Below are positions 1 through 7,076 of a DNA stretch of 34,951 nucleotides, one piece after another. Position numbers and translations under genes: made by a program. Origin of the DNA: Lolliginicoccus lacisalsi (GTDB lineage Bacteria > Actinomycetota > Actinomycetes > Mycobacteriales > Mycobacteriaceae); NCBI RefSeq assembly GCF_014841105.1, contig NZ_JACYWE010000012.1, positions 1,957 to 36,907 on the forward strand, written 5' to 3'. Within the stretch, counting starts at the first letter, position 1. Every line of letters starts with the position of its first letter. The notes beneath the pieces are model-generated. The model was not told the origin of the DNA. It searched no databases and saw only the letters and a program-made list of their open reading frames with translations.

Positions 1-59
1 AGCACGCGATGCTGCGAGTCCTGCGATTCGTCGATGATGACGAGGCGTGCGGGCCATGA
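1..59 (+). CDS. 3' end of an unidentified gene cut by the window edge
   Basis: Reading from base 3, an open frame ends HAMLRVLRFVDDDEACGP followed by a TGA stop at 57-59. The stop overlaps the ATG of the next gene in an ATGA arrangement, which is typical of translationally coupled actinobacterial gene pairs. That overlap is the only support for this being a real gene end. Only 18 codons are visible, so no function can be assigned. If the reading is right, this gene and the 473-residue orphan downstream are co-transcribed. Confidence 0.5.
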   Translation, partial: HAMLRVLRFVDDDEACGP

Positions 60-1477
60 CCGGGACCGCCGAGCGATGGTGGCCCACCCATGTGATCTCC
101 GCGGAGGAGATCTGGTCGGCCTGCGTGCGGACCGCGCCCGACATCGAGCCGTTCCTGCCGCCGACCGTGGAGCCCGGCGAGCACATGTACCTCCCCGCAC
201 GGGCCTTCGACGGCCTGCGTCCTGGTGACCTCGTCGCGCTGCGCATCACGGGGGCCACGGTGTCGATGGTGCCGGTGGACCGAGAATGCCTTGCCGCGCC
301 GCCGCCGGGCCTCAGGTCCATCATGCGCCGGTTCGCGCGGGACAACGCGGGCAGCCCGGGGGGCCTTGCCGCGCTCGTTGCGCACGCGGCCGAGCACCTG
401 CCTCGGGGCGCGGGGCGCCGAACGATGCCGCTCGGCGAGCTTCTCGCGCGGTACGGCATCGTCGCCGCTGGCGACCGGATCGCGCTAGCGGGGTTCGACT
501 TCGCTGCCTACGACCGGGACGAGCAGGTCAACGCGCTTGCGGTGGTGCATGGCATCGGGCGGGATCTCGCATCGGCGGTGCATGCGCTGCGGTCCTCCTT
601 CGTTGGCGGTTCCCCGGATCCGGTGGACATCGCGCGCCTTGCCCGGATCGTGGACACGGAGGATGCGCTGGGGGTGCTCATCGAGCCGTGGGTGCACGAT
701 ATCGAGCCGGGCAGCCCGCGGGCGCTGGAGCGCCGCGCGATCGTGGACGCGTGCACGGCGCTGGCACCGGTGCTCGATGGCGCTGCGGCGCGGGTGCTGC
801 GCTGGATCAGTGTGGCCCTCGCGGCGGTCGATGCGCCGCTGGCGGAGATGGTCGGGCACGTGGAGCGGTTGCGGCTGGTGAGCGATGGATGGGCGCCGGG
901 AGCGCGCTGGATCGCGGACTGGGACGCGGACCGCGTGCCGGCGGCTCCTGCCGTGGTCGACAGCGTCCTGGCGAAGGCGCTCGCTTTCCTGGGGGCGGAT
1001 GGGCCAGCGCGCCTGGCGCTGATGGGCGTGATCGATGGGATCACCGCGGGGACGCTCGATGGCGCGATGGCCAGCCGCCTGGTCGAGGATCGGCGCGCGC
1101 GGATGATCGCGCTGTGCGAGGGCGGCGCCATGGCGCGATTCGTGGAGCGCCGCGGCGCGGTGCTGCCCCACGACGAGGCGATCGTGGCGGCGGCCATGGG
1201 CGTTCCCTCGGAGCACCGCATGTACTGGGCGGGCTCGCGACCGGGGGAGCGGGGTACGAGCGTGATGCTCCGGGACGACGCGGGGAGCGTGGTGGAGTGC
1301 CGTCTCGCGGTGGGGGCGCCGCTGCCAGCCGCGGGTGCGCCGGTGCTCGCTTGGGTCGTGGCGGGGGCGGGGGAGCGATGGGCTGTGTCGGTGATCGCGG
1401 TCCCCCCGGCCCTCGGCGGCGAGGCCGTGGCCCTCGATGCTGTCGGCGTACTCGGGGCACTGGTGCGGTCCGCGTAA
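56..1477 (+). CDS. Unrecognised 473-residue protein
   Basis: This is a long open frame with strong codon bias (G/C at third positions). I start it at ATG 56, which overlaps the upstream stop; an in-frame GTG at 47 is an alternative. The protein begins MTGTAERWWPTHVISAEE and is rich in Ala, Arg, Asp and Val, with no signal peptide, no obvious membrane segment, no Walker motif and no Cys-rich zinc site that I can see. The C-terminal quarter looks beta-rich (alternating Val/Leu/Ala with Gly-Ala turns). I do not recognise the family. The overlap with the preceding gene suggests the two products act together. No terminator is evident, but a 571-bp gap follows, so this is probably the end of its operon. 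Confidence 0.75.
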   Translation: MTGTAERWWPTHVISAEEIWSACVRTAPDIEPFLPPTVEPGEHMYLPARAFDGLRPGDLVALRITGATVSMVPVDRECLAAPPPGLRSIMRRFARDNAGSPGGLAALVAHAAEHLPRGAGRRTMPLGELLARYGIVAAGDRIALAGFDFAAYDRDEQVNALAVVHGIGRDLASAVHALRSSFVGGSPDPVDIARLARIVDTEDALGVLIEPWVHDIEPGSPRALERRAIVDACTALAPVLDGAAARVLRWISVALAAVDAPLAEMVGHVERLRLVSDGWAPGARWIADWDADRVPAAPAVVDSVLAKALAFLGADGPARLALMGVIDGITAGTLDGAMASRLVEDRRARMIALCEGGAMARFVERRGAVLPHDEAIVAAAMGVPSEHRMYWAGSRPGERGTSVMLRDDAGSVVECRLAVGAPLPAAGAPVLAWVVAGAGERWAVSVIAVPPALGGEAVALDAVGVLGALVRSA

Positions 1478-1859
1478 TTGCCCGGGGCGTTTGGTGCGTG
1501 GGGATTGGTGCTCGGCGTCGACCGCGTTGCTAGGTCAATTAGTCGCGAAATGTCGAGCATTGTCATTCTGTCGTATTTCAATTGTGACGATCTTGTTTCA
1601 TGGGGTTCAACACGATGGCGGCGATCACAGCCCGGAGGAATTGCAGTACGCGTCACCCGGAGCTTCGCCTGACAGGACTGCTGATCGGCCCCGGGAGCCT
1701 GCAGATGTGCTGGTAGTCGTGTCGTATTTGCTCGACGTGGGACTGGAGCGACGGTTGTGACCCCTGGGCGGGGTTGTTCCATGACGTCAATTCCTAAAGA
1801 AACTCTAAGGCAATCATGGCGAAGGCTGCGGCTTTTCCCCTCGTTATCTGTGCGTTCTG

Positions 1860-1885
1860 TAAACATCACTAAACAGAGGTGTTTA
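1860..1885. promoter_or_regulatory. Operator-like element: three TAAACA hexamers spaced by 10 bp
   Basis: TAAACA occurs at 1860-1865 and 1870-1875, and its reverse complement TGTTTA at 1880-1885. Each hexamer is offset exactly 10 bp from the last, so all lie on the same DNA face. The second and third form a perfect inverted repeat with a 4-bp spacer. The right half-site sits 17 bp upstream of a TAGGAT box at 1903-1908, where a -35 element would be. This is the geometry of a transcription factor site overlapping a promoter. The protein that would bind it is unknown. Confidence 0.5.
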
Positions 1886-1902
1886 TTGGCTTCCCCCGGG
1901 GA

Positions 1903-1908
1903 TAGGAT
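1903..1908 (+). promoter_or_regulatory. Candidate -10 box (TAGGAT) for the 111-residue protein gene
   Basis: TAGGAT fits the actinobacterial TANNNT consensus and lies in the AT-rich part of the gap. Transcription would start near 1915 and give a leader of about 130 nt before the gene at 2049. An inverted repeat (GATTG at 1906-1910 and CAATC at 1915-1919) overlaps the expected start point. Assignment is by pattern only. Confidence 0.35.
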
Positions 1909-2048
1909 TGGAATCAATCGATGCGGGAGCGTGGTTGCTCGCCGATCGACGGGCGCACCAGCCGCGGGCGGAGACCGCCTCGTGGGCAGTCGCCCGAGCA
2001 AGCTGGCGCCGGGCGGCCCCAGGGCTGACTGAGCAAGGGAGATGACAC

Positions 2049-2384
2049 ATGGCCACTATGACAACCGGTACGCGCGAACTGGTCAGGGCGATCCTCGCGT
2101 ACGAGCGCGCCGACAATTCCGCTGACTGGGAACTCATCGATGCGATCCGCGGTGGCGATATCGACCATTGGATGGACGCCATCGAGGCCTCCGCGCTGTT
2201 TGCTCCCGCCGAGCTCCGTCGGCTCCGTGACTCGTTCGAGGCAGATCCCGAGCAACTCGTAGCCGTGCTGCTCGAGGGCGCCGACGACTTCATCGATCGC
2301 CGCACCGCCACCGGGCGCCGCGGCGGCTGGGCCACCGGCATCGCCGCGCGCTCCGGGTGCACCGGCGGCAGCCTCGCGGGCTGA
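2049..2384 (+). CDS. Small acidic hypothetical protein, 111 residues
   Basis: The ATG at 2049 follows a good ribosome binding site, AAGGGAG at 2035-2041, with 7 nt spacing. The protein (MATMTTGTRELVRAILAY...) is predicted to be mainly helical and acidic over residues 1-85. It then has a basic Arg/Gly-rich stretch and a Ser/Gly/Ala tail. I see no signal peptide, membrane segment or catalytic motif and do not recognise the family. It stands alone: a regulatory-looking promoter region precedes it and a CRP-like site plus the transhydrogenase genes follow on the same strand. It could be a small regulatory or adaptor protein, but nothing in the sequence proves a role. Confidence 0.65.
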   Translation: MATMTTGTRELVRAILAYERADNSADWELIDAIRGGDIDHWMDAIEASALFAPAELRRLRDSFEADPEQLVAVLLEGADDFIDRRTATGRRGGWATGIAARSGCTGGSLAG

Positions 2385-2431
2385 GCTCATTAGCACCCCC
2401 CGCGCGCTCGCGCGGCGCTCGCGGTCGAGCT

Positions 2432-2447
2432 TGTGGGAGAATTCACA
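2432..2447. promoter_or_regulatory. CRP/GlxR-type binding site upstream of the transhydrogenase genes
   Basis: The 16-mer TGTGGGAGAATTCACA matches the actinobacterial CRP/GlxR consensus TGTGA-N6-TCACA at 9 of 10 defined positions; the only change is A to G at position 5. It is centred about 200 bp upstream of the chosen pntAA start, in the gap after the small gene at 2049-2384. cAMP-dependent control of the pnt operon is the inference. The site is too far upstream to say whether it would activate or repress without a mapped start. Confidence 0.5.
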
Positions 2448-2590
2448 AACCCCACGTAACAGGGACGATCTGTCCCGGTGATTCGATTCAGATGAAGGCA
2501 CGCCGACGCGGAGAACCCACTCGACGGCGCATCTCGGTACGATCGGTGCGCTGTGAGCAGACGGAAATCTCCAGCGCACCGGCAAGATGC

Positions 2591-2605
2591 CGGTGATTCT
2601 CACCG
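2591..2605. promoter_or_regulatory. Inverted repeat in the pntAA leader
   Basis: CGGTGA-TTC-TCACCG is a perfect 6-bp inverted repeat with a 3-bp centre. Its left half plus centre (CGGTGATTC) also occurs as a direct copy at 2476-2484, next to a small hairpin GGGAC/GTCCC (2462-2476). With the TTG start chosen for pntAA, the repeat lies in the untranslated leader. It could be an operator or an RNA hairpin. Confidence 0.3.
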
Positions 2606-2637
2606 ATCAGCGAGCCGTCTCGCGGAGAGTCACATCA

Positions 2638-3771
2638 TTGGATAGCGCACACAACACTCAGCAACGGTCCACGACCGTGGGCGTGGTACGGGAAGCCGGT
2701 GAGGGGGAGCGGCGCGTAGCCCTCGTGCCCAAGGCAGTGAAGTCGCTCACCTCCCGCGGGATCGGCGTCGTCGTCGAGAGCGGGGCGGGCGACCGTGCCC
2801 GCATCCCCGACGACGAGTACATCCAGGCCGGCGCCACCATCGGCAACGCATGGGACTGCGAAGTGATCGTCAAGGTCGCGCCGCCGTCCGACGCCGAGAT
2901 CTCGAAGATCCCGAAGGGCGCCACGCTCATCGGGTTCCTCGCGCCCCGCAACCAGGTCAACTGCATCGACGCGCTCAGCAAGCGCGGCGTCCACGGTTTC
3001 GCGATGGAGGCCATCCCGCGCATCTCCCGCGCGCAGGTCATGGATGCACTGTCGAGCCAGGCCAACGTCGCCGGCTACAAGGCCGTCCTCGTTGCCGCCA
3101 ACGAGCTCACCCGGTTCTTCCCGATGCTCACCACCGCTGCCGGAACCGTCAAGCCCGCGACCGTCCTCGTCCTCGGTGTCGGCGTCGCAGGACTACAGGC
3201 ACTCGCCACCGCGAAGCGCCTCGGCGGGCGCTCCACGGGATACGACGTGCGGCCCGAGGTGGCGGACCAGGTCCGCTCCGTCGGCGCGCAATGGCTCGAC
3301 CTCGGCATCAGCGCCGCGGGCGAGGGTGGATACGCGCGCGAGCTCACCGAGGACGAGCGCGCGCAGCAGCAGCAACGGCTCGAGGACGCGATCAAGGGCT
3401 TCGACGTCGTGATCACCACGGCCCTCGTCCCTGGTCGTCCCGCCCCGCGCCTTGTTACCGCCGCGGCCGTCGAAGGAATGCGAGAGGGCAGCGTCATCGT
3501 GGACCTCGCTGGCGAGACCGGCGGCAACTGCGAGCTCACCGAGCCGGGGAAGACCGTCACCAAGCACGGGGTGACCATCGCCTCGCCGCTGAACCTCCCG
3601 GCAACGATGCCCGAGCACGCGAGCGAGCTCTACGCGAAGAACGTCACCGCGCTGCTCGATCTCATGCTGGACGACGATGCCGCCCTGGCACCGGACTTCA
3701 CCGACCAGATCCTCGCCGACTCCTGCGTCACCGGCGTGCCCGAGACCGCGTCGCCACCCGCGGCAGGATGA
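2638..3771 (+). CDS. pntAA: NAD(P) transhydrogenase subunit alpha part 1 (PntAA)
   Basis: This is the NAD(H)-binding, membrane-peripheral domain I of proton-translocating transhydrogenase, which exchanges hydride between NADH and NADP+ using the proton gradient. The start of the mature fold is TVGVVREAGEGERRVALVPK, as in M. tuberculosis PntAa. The Rossmann signature G180-x-G182-x-x-G185 (LGVGVAG) is present, followed by the GYDVRPE segment. Length is 377 residues, normal for the split actinobacterial form. I choose TTG 2638 because GGAGAG (2624-2629) sits 8 nt upstream and the extra N-terminal residues from ATG 2587 are not family-like; ATG 2587 remains possible. It is followed 13 bp later by pntAB, then an overlapping pntB, forming one operon probably read from a promoter near the CRP-like site at 2432. 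Confidence 0.96.
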   Translation: MDSAHNTQQRSTTVGVVREAGEGERRVALVPKAVKSLTSRGIGVVVESGAGDRARIPDDEYIQAGATIGNAWDCEVIVKVAPPSDAEISKIPKGATLIGFLAPRNQVNCIDALSKRGVHGFAMEAIPRISRAQVMDALSSQANVAGYKAVLVAANELTRFFPMLTTAAGTVKPATVLVLGVGVAGLQALATAKRLGGRSTGYDVRPEVADQVRSVGAQWLDLGISAAGEGGYARELTEDERAQQQQRLEDAIKGFDVVITTALVPGRPAPRLVTAAAVEGMREGSVIVDLAGETGGNCELTEPGKTVTKHGVTIASPLNLPATMPEHASELYAKNVTALLDLMLDDDAALAPDFTDQILADSCVTGVPETASPPAAG

Positions 3772-3784
3772 CAAGGAACCACCC

Positions 3785-4102
3785 ATGTATACCGAACTGC
3801 TAGCCAACCTGGCGCTGCTCGTGCTCGCCGGCTTCGTTGGCTTCACCGTGATCTCCAAAGTGCCCAATACGCTCCACACCCCGCTGATGTCCGGCACCAA
3901 CGCCATCCACGGCATCGTTGTGCTCGGCGCGCTCGTCGTGCTCGGCAAGGTGGAGGACCCCAGCATCGCGATGCAGGTCATCCTGTTCGTCGCTGTCGTG
4001 TTCGGCACGCTCAACGTCGTCGGCGGCTTCGTCGTCACTGACCGCATGCTTGGCATGTTCAAGTCCAAGTCGCCTGCCCGCGGCAAGGGAGGAGACGCCT
4101 GA
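3785..4102 (+). CDS. pntAB: NAD(P) transhydrogenase subunit alpha part 2 (PntAB)
   Basis: This small membrane subunit, 105 residues, supplies the alpha-side helices of the proton channel (domain II). Three hydrophobic segments are visible: residues about 4-22 (LLANLALLVLAGFVGFTVI), 40-60 (after the conserved HTPLMSGTNAIHG motif) and 66-88. A short basic tail (KSKSPARGKGG) follows. HTPLMSGTNAIHG is the family hallmark. Translation starts at ATG 3785, 6 nt after AAGGAA (3773-3778). An upstream in-frame start at 3677 would lie inside pntAA and is rejected. The stop overlaps the pntB start by one base (TGATG), so translation of the two is coupled. In many proteobacteria this segment is fused to PntAA; the split form here is usual in actinobacteria. 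Confidence 0.95.
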   Translation: MYTELLANLALLVLAGFVGFTVISKVPNTLHTPLMSGTNAIHGIVVLGALVVLGKVEDPSIAMQVILFVAVVFGTLNVVGGFVVTDRMLGMFKSKSPARGKGGDA

Positions 4103-5535
4103 TGGACACCCTCGTCAATGTTCTCTACATCATTGCTTTCTCCTTGTTCATCTATGGCCTGATGGGTCTTACCGGCCCCCGCACCGCCGTCCGCGGCAAC
4201 TGGATCGCTGCGGTGGGCATGGGCATCGCCGTCGCTGCCACCCTGCTCGCGGTGCGCGACACCGGCAACTGGATCCTCATCGTGGCCGGCCTCGTCGTCG
4301 GTGTCGTCCTCGGTGTACCGCCAGCCATCCGCACCAAGATGACCGAGATGCCACAGCTCGTGGCCTTCTTCAACGGCGTGGGCGGTGGCACCGTCGCGCT
4401 CATCGCCTGGGCAGAGTTCCTCGACACCGACGGATTCACCAACTTCCACGGCTACGAGGGCCCCGTCGTTCACATCATCGTCGGCTCGCTGTTCGCGGCG
4501 ATCGTTGGCTCGGTGTCGTTCTGGGGATCGCTGGTGGCATTCGCGAAGCTCCAGGAACTGCTCAACAAGAACCTCGAGAAGAAGCTCGTCGCGAACGTCA
4601 AGACCTTCCAGGTCGCCAACATCATTCTTGCCCTTGCCTCGCTGGTTATCGCGATCTACATCGGGATCAACGCCGACCCGGCCAACGACCCGACCGCGGC
4701 CATCTGGATCCTGGCGCTGCTGGTCATCGCCGGAACGATGGGCCTGTTCGTGGTGCTGCCCATCGGTGGCGCTGACATGCCCGTCGTGATCTCGCTGCTC
4801 AACGCCCTCACCGGGCTCTCCGCAGCATCGGCTGGCCTCGCGCTGAACAACACCGCGATGATCGTCGCCGGCATGATCGTCGGCGCATCCGGCTCGATCC
4901 TCACCAACCTCATGGCCAAGGCCATGAACCGGTCGATCCCCGCGATCATCTTCGGCTCGTTCGGCGGCTCCACCAGCGCCGCCGCGGTCGACGATGCGGG
5001 CGGGACGGTCAAGTCCACGTCCGCATCCGATGCCGCCATCCAGATGGCCTACGCGAACCAGGTCATCGTGGTGCCCGGCTACGGCCTCGCTGTCGCCCAG
5101 GCGCAGCATGCCGTCAAGGAGCTCGCCGACCTGCTCGAGGAGAAGGGCGTGGAGGTCAAGTTTGCCATCCACCCCGTCGCCGGCCGCATGCCAGGGCACA
5201 TGAATGTTCTTCTCGCGGAGGCGGAGGTCAGCTACGACGCCATGAAGGAGATGGACGACATCAACGGTGAGTTCAACCGCACCGATGTCACCATCGTCAT
5301 CGGCGCCAACGACGTCACCAACCCGGCTGCGCGCAATGACCCGAGCTCGCCGATCCACGGCATGCCGATCCTCAACGTCGACCAGTCCAGGTCGGTCATC
5401 GTTCTCAAGCGAGGCATGTCCTCGGGCTATGCGGGCATCGAGAACCCCTTGTTCTTCGCGGACCAGACCTCGATGCTCTTCGGCGACGCCAAGAAATCCG
5501 TGAGCCACGTCATCGAGGAGCTCAAGGCGCTCTAG
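4102..5535 (+). CDS. pntB: NAD(P) transhydrogenase subunit beta (PntB)
   Basis: PntB carries the remaining membrane helices of domain II and the NADP(H)-binding domain III. The first about 270 residues are a series of hydrophobic helices. The last about 180 form domain III, with the conserved VPGYGLAVAQAQHAV nucleotide loop, AIHPVAGRMPGHMNVLLAEA, and GANDVTNPAARNDPSSPI, which contact NADP. Length is 477 residues, close to E. coli PntB (462). The ATG at 4102 overlaps the pntAB stop. The three subunits together supply NADPH for biosynthesis. The operon ends here: only 40 bp separate it from the next gene, but that gap holds a separate TANNNT box. A 19-bp hairpin just inside the next gene could also serve to end pnt transcripts. 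Confidence 0.96.
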   Translation: MDTLVNVLYIIAFSLFIYGLMGLTGPRTAVRGNWIAAVGMGIAVAATLLAVRDTGNWILIVAGLVVGVVLGVPPAIRTKMTEMPQLVAFFNGVGGGTVALIAWAEFLDTDGFTNFHGYEGPVVHIIVGSLFAAIVGSVSFWGSLVAFAKLQELLNKNLEKKLVANVKTFQVANIILALASLVIAIYIGINADPANDPTAAIWILALLVIAGTMGLFVVLPIGGADMPVVISLLNALTGLSAASAGLALNNTAMIVAGMIVGASGSILTNLMAKAMNRSIPAIIFGSFGGSTSAAAVDDAGGTVKSTSASDAAIQMAYANQVIVVPGYGLAVAQAQHAVKELADLLEEKGVEVKFAIHPVAGRMPGHMNVLLAEAEVSYDAMKEMDDINGEFNRTDVTIVIGANDVTNPAARNDPSSPIHGMPILNVDQSRSVIVLKRGMSSGYAGIENPLFFADQTSMLFGDAKKSVSHVIEELKAL

Positions 5536-5563
5536 CCAGCACGCCACCTCGTTTCGGGGTCTG

Positions 5564-5569
5564 TAGCCT
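5564..5569 (+). promoter_or_regulatory. -10 box (TAGCCT) for a leaderless MFS transcript
   Basis: TAGCCT fits TANNNT and ends exactly 6 nt before GTG 5576. In actinobacteria transcription starts about 6-8 nt after the -10 box, so the mRNA would begin at or next to the start codon. No Shine-Dalgarno sequence is present before this GTG, which agrees. No clear -35 is visible. Confidence 0.45.
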
Positions 5570-5575
5570 CGAACC

Positions 5576-6850
5576 GTGGGCAACACCAGAGCAAGCGGCA
5601 GCCACCAGCACGCCATGCGTCAGATACATGTGCTGGTGGCTGCCGCTTTCGTCATCGCCGTCGGATATGGGCTCATCGCCCCGGTGCTGCCCCAGTACGC
5701 GACCAGCTTCAACGTCGGCTACACCGCGGCGTCCGCGATCGTCAGCATCTTCGCGGTGGCCCGCCTGCTCTTCGCCCCCGCCAGCGGCCAGCTAGTGCAA
5801 AAGCTCGGCGAGCGGCGCGTCTACCTCAGCGGCCTCGCCATCGTCGCGATATCGACCGGAGCGAGCGCCGCCGCGCAGAGCTACTGGCAGCTCATGATCT
5901 TCCGCGGCCTCGGCGGCATCGGCTCCACCATGTTCACCATCTCGGCGATGGCGCTCATCATCCGGCTCTCGCCGCCGGACCGGCGCGGCAAGGTCAGCAG
6001 CCTCTACAGCACCGCCTTCCTGCTCGGCGGGATCACTGGGCCACTGCTCGGCGGGCTCCTCGGCCGGTTCGGGCTGCGCGTGCCGTTCATCGTCTACACC
6101 GTGGCGCTCGTCATCGCCATCATCGTCGTCCACACCAGGCTCGACAGCGAGCCCAGCGGGACCAAGGGCACACGGTCCGCTCCGCGGCAGGAGTACCGCC
6201 TGGGCGAGGCGCTGCGCGAGCCGGCCTATCGCGCCGCGCTCCTCACCAACCTAGCCCACGGCTGGGCGACCTTCGGCGTGCGCGTGGCATTGATCCCGCT
6301 GTTCGTGACGGTCGCGTTCACCATGGGCACCGAGCTGGGCGGGTTCGCGCTCGCCGCGTTCTCCATCGGCATGGCGATCGTGCTGACGACCTCCGGCAAG
6401 CTCTCCGACCGCATAGGCCGCAAGCCGCCCACCATCATGGGCCTCGCCATCACCGGATCATCCACGATGGTGCTGGGGCTCTCCGGCAATCCCGTGGTCT
6501 TTCTCGCGCTGTGCGTGATCGCCGGCGCCGGCATGGGCTTCGTGGTGCCCAGCCAGCAGGCGGCGGTGGCGGACTTGATCGGATCGGACCGGAATGGCGG
6601 CAAGGTGCTCGCGGCGTTCCAGATGACTGCTGATCTCGGCGCCATCGTGGGGCCCCTGCTCGGGGGCTGGATAGCCGAGCAGTACTCGTTCGAGCTCGCC
6701 TTCCTGCTCACTGGCGCGCTGCTGCTTGTCGCTGCCCTCTACTGGGTCGTGGTGCCAGAGACAAGCAGGCATCAGGATGACGAGGACCTGGGCGGGGCCA
6801 CAGGAAACGCTGCGACAGACAAAGCTGAAGCAGGCGATCAAGCAGAATGA
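5576..6850 (+). CDS. Major facilitator superfamily drug/metabolite efflux transporter
   Basis: This is a 424-residue integral membrane protein with about 12 hydrophobic helices, arranged as 6 + 6 around a polar loop near residues 185-205. MFS hallmarks are visible: a helix 2-3 loop of the G(Q/K)L-x-x-x-x-G-x-R-x type (GQLVQKLGERRVYLSG) and its second-half equivalent (GKLSDRIGRKPPTIMG). The motif C-like repeat GGITGPLLGGLLG in helix 5 is the antiporter signature seen in drug:H+ exporters. The closest broad class is the TetA/MFS-1 multidrug group; the substrate is unknown. Start choice is uncertain: GTG 5576 fits a leaderless transcript, while ATG 5615 would begin directly at MRQIHVLVAAAF, the start of helix 1. 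A 19-bp perfect inverted repeat spans the region between the two choices. The gene is probably monocistronic; a small hairpin follows the stop immediately. Confidence 0.9.
   Translation: MGNTRASGSHQHAMRQIHVLVAAAFVIAVGYGLIAPVLPQYATSFNVGYTAASAIVSIFAVARLLFAPASGQLVQKLGERRVYLSGLAIVAISTGASAAAQSYWQLMIFRGLGGIGSTMFTISAMALIIRLSPPDRRGKVSSLYSTAFLLGGITGPLLGGLLGRFGLRVPFIVYTVALVIAIIVVHTRLDSEPSGTKGTRSAPRQEYRLGEALREPAYRAALLTNLAHGWATFGVRVALIPLFVTVAFTMGTELGGFALAAFSIGMAIVLTTSGKLSDRIGRKPPTIMGLAITGSSTMVLGLSGNPVVFLALCVIAGAGMGFVVPSQQAAVADLIGSDRNGGKVLAAFQMTADLGAIVGPLLGGWIAEQYSFELAFLLTGALLLVAALYWVVVPETSRHQDDEDLGGATGNAATDKAEAGDQAE
5593..5648. repeat. Perfect 19-bp inverted repeat at the 5' end of the MFS gene
   Basis: The left arm 5593-5611 (AAGCGGCAGCCACCAGCAC) is the exact reverse complement of the right arm 5630-5648; the 18-nt loop contains the alternative start ATG 5615. 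As RNA this is a very stable GC-rich hairpin. Right-arm codons encode the start of helix 1 (VLVAAAF), whereas left-arm codons encode a poorly conserved leader peptide (SGSHQH). This suggests the left arm is there for the structure, not the protein. It could act as a terminator for pnt read-through (the tail CTTTC is weak), an attenuator or translational switch for the MFS gene, or a DNA site for a dimeric regulator. Confidence 0.85.
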
Positions 6851-6864
6851 TCGGGGAACCCCGA
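6851..6864. terminator. Hairpin between the MFS gene and tRNA-Arg
   Basis: TCGGGG-AA-CCCCGA begins at the base after the MFS stop codon. Reading plus, it is followed by GTGAAAATAT rather than a T-run. Reading minus, it lies just beyond the tRNA 3' end, preceded by TATTTTC. It is placed to stop both converging transcripts, but without a proper U-tract its strength is doubtful. Confidence 0.45.
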
Positions 6865-6875
6865 GTGAAAATATG

Positions 6876-6948
6876 TGCCCTCGGCAGGATTCGAACCTGC
6901 GACACCTGCCTCCGGAGGGCAGTGCTCTATCCCCTGAGCTACGAGGGC
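6876..6948 (-). tRNA. tRNA-Arg, anticodon CCG (reads CGG)
   Basis: On the minus strand a complete 73-nt cloverleaf can be read. The acceptor pair is GCCCTCG/CGAGGGC with discriminator A. The D-arm is GCTC/GAGC. The anticodon stem is CTGCC/GGCAG with loop CTCCGGA (anticodon CCG). The T-arm is GCAGG-TTCGAAT-CCTGC. No CCA is encoded, as is usual in this group. CGG is a common Arg codon in GC-rich genomes, so this is a housekeeping tRNA. It lies convergent with the MFS gene. I see no integrated element at its 3' end. Confidence 0.97.
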
Positions 6949-6993
6949 TTGCCACATTCATGCCACGTCAGCGCTTGCGCGGTGGGCGGGGCT

Positions 6994-6999
6994 AGCCTA
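6994..6999 (-). promoter_or_regulatory. Candidate -10 box for tRNA-Arg
   Basis: The minus-strand sequence TAGGCT (AGCCTA on the plus strand) lies 45 bp upstream of the mature tRNA 5' end and fits TANNNT. It would give a short precursor for RNase P processing. No strong -35 is seen at the right distance, so this is only a pattern match. Confidence 0.3.
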
Positions 7000-7076
7000 G
7001 CGCATTAGCGCCACCAATGCGGAATCGCCAGGCCAGGCGCGTGTCTGGCGTTGATGTGAAACCCGATGTGCCCGTC

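Larger units (their letters stand above)
1478..2048. other. 571-bp non-coding gap, locally AT-rich
   Basis: No convincing gene is present. The open frames here are short, lack ribosome binding sites and read as low-quality sequence. The stretch around 1530-1670 and again around 1785-1920 is clearly more AT-rich than the flanking genes. The second AT-rich part contains an 8-bp palindrome (TGACGTCA at 1782-1789), a triple TAAACA/TGTTTA element (1860-1885) and a TANNNT box (1903-1908). These suggest a regulated promoter for the small gene at 2049. The first AT-rich part holds nothing I can interpret. Confidence 0.6.

Noticed and set aside
508-2001. 497-codon minus-strand open frame spanning the orphan gene and the gap
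   Set aside because: The translation is Ser/Thr/Arg/Ala-rich antisense sequence. The plus frame has better codon bias and a coupled start.
3193-5616. 807-codon minus-strand open frame across pntAA, pntAB and pntB
   Set aside because: It is a shadow of high-GC genes on the other strand; the translation is low complexity (Asp/Gly/His/Arg) with no family features.
6726-6995. Plus-strand open frame containing PRQDSNLRHLPPEGSALSPEL
   Set aside because: This peptide is the translation of the antisense of tRNA-Arg(CCG); it is a well-known false-gene pattern.
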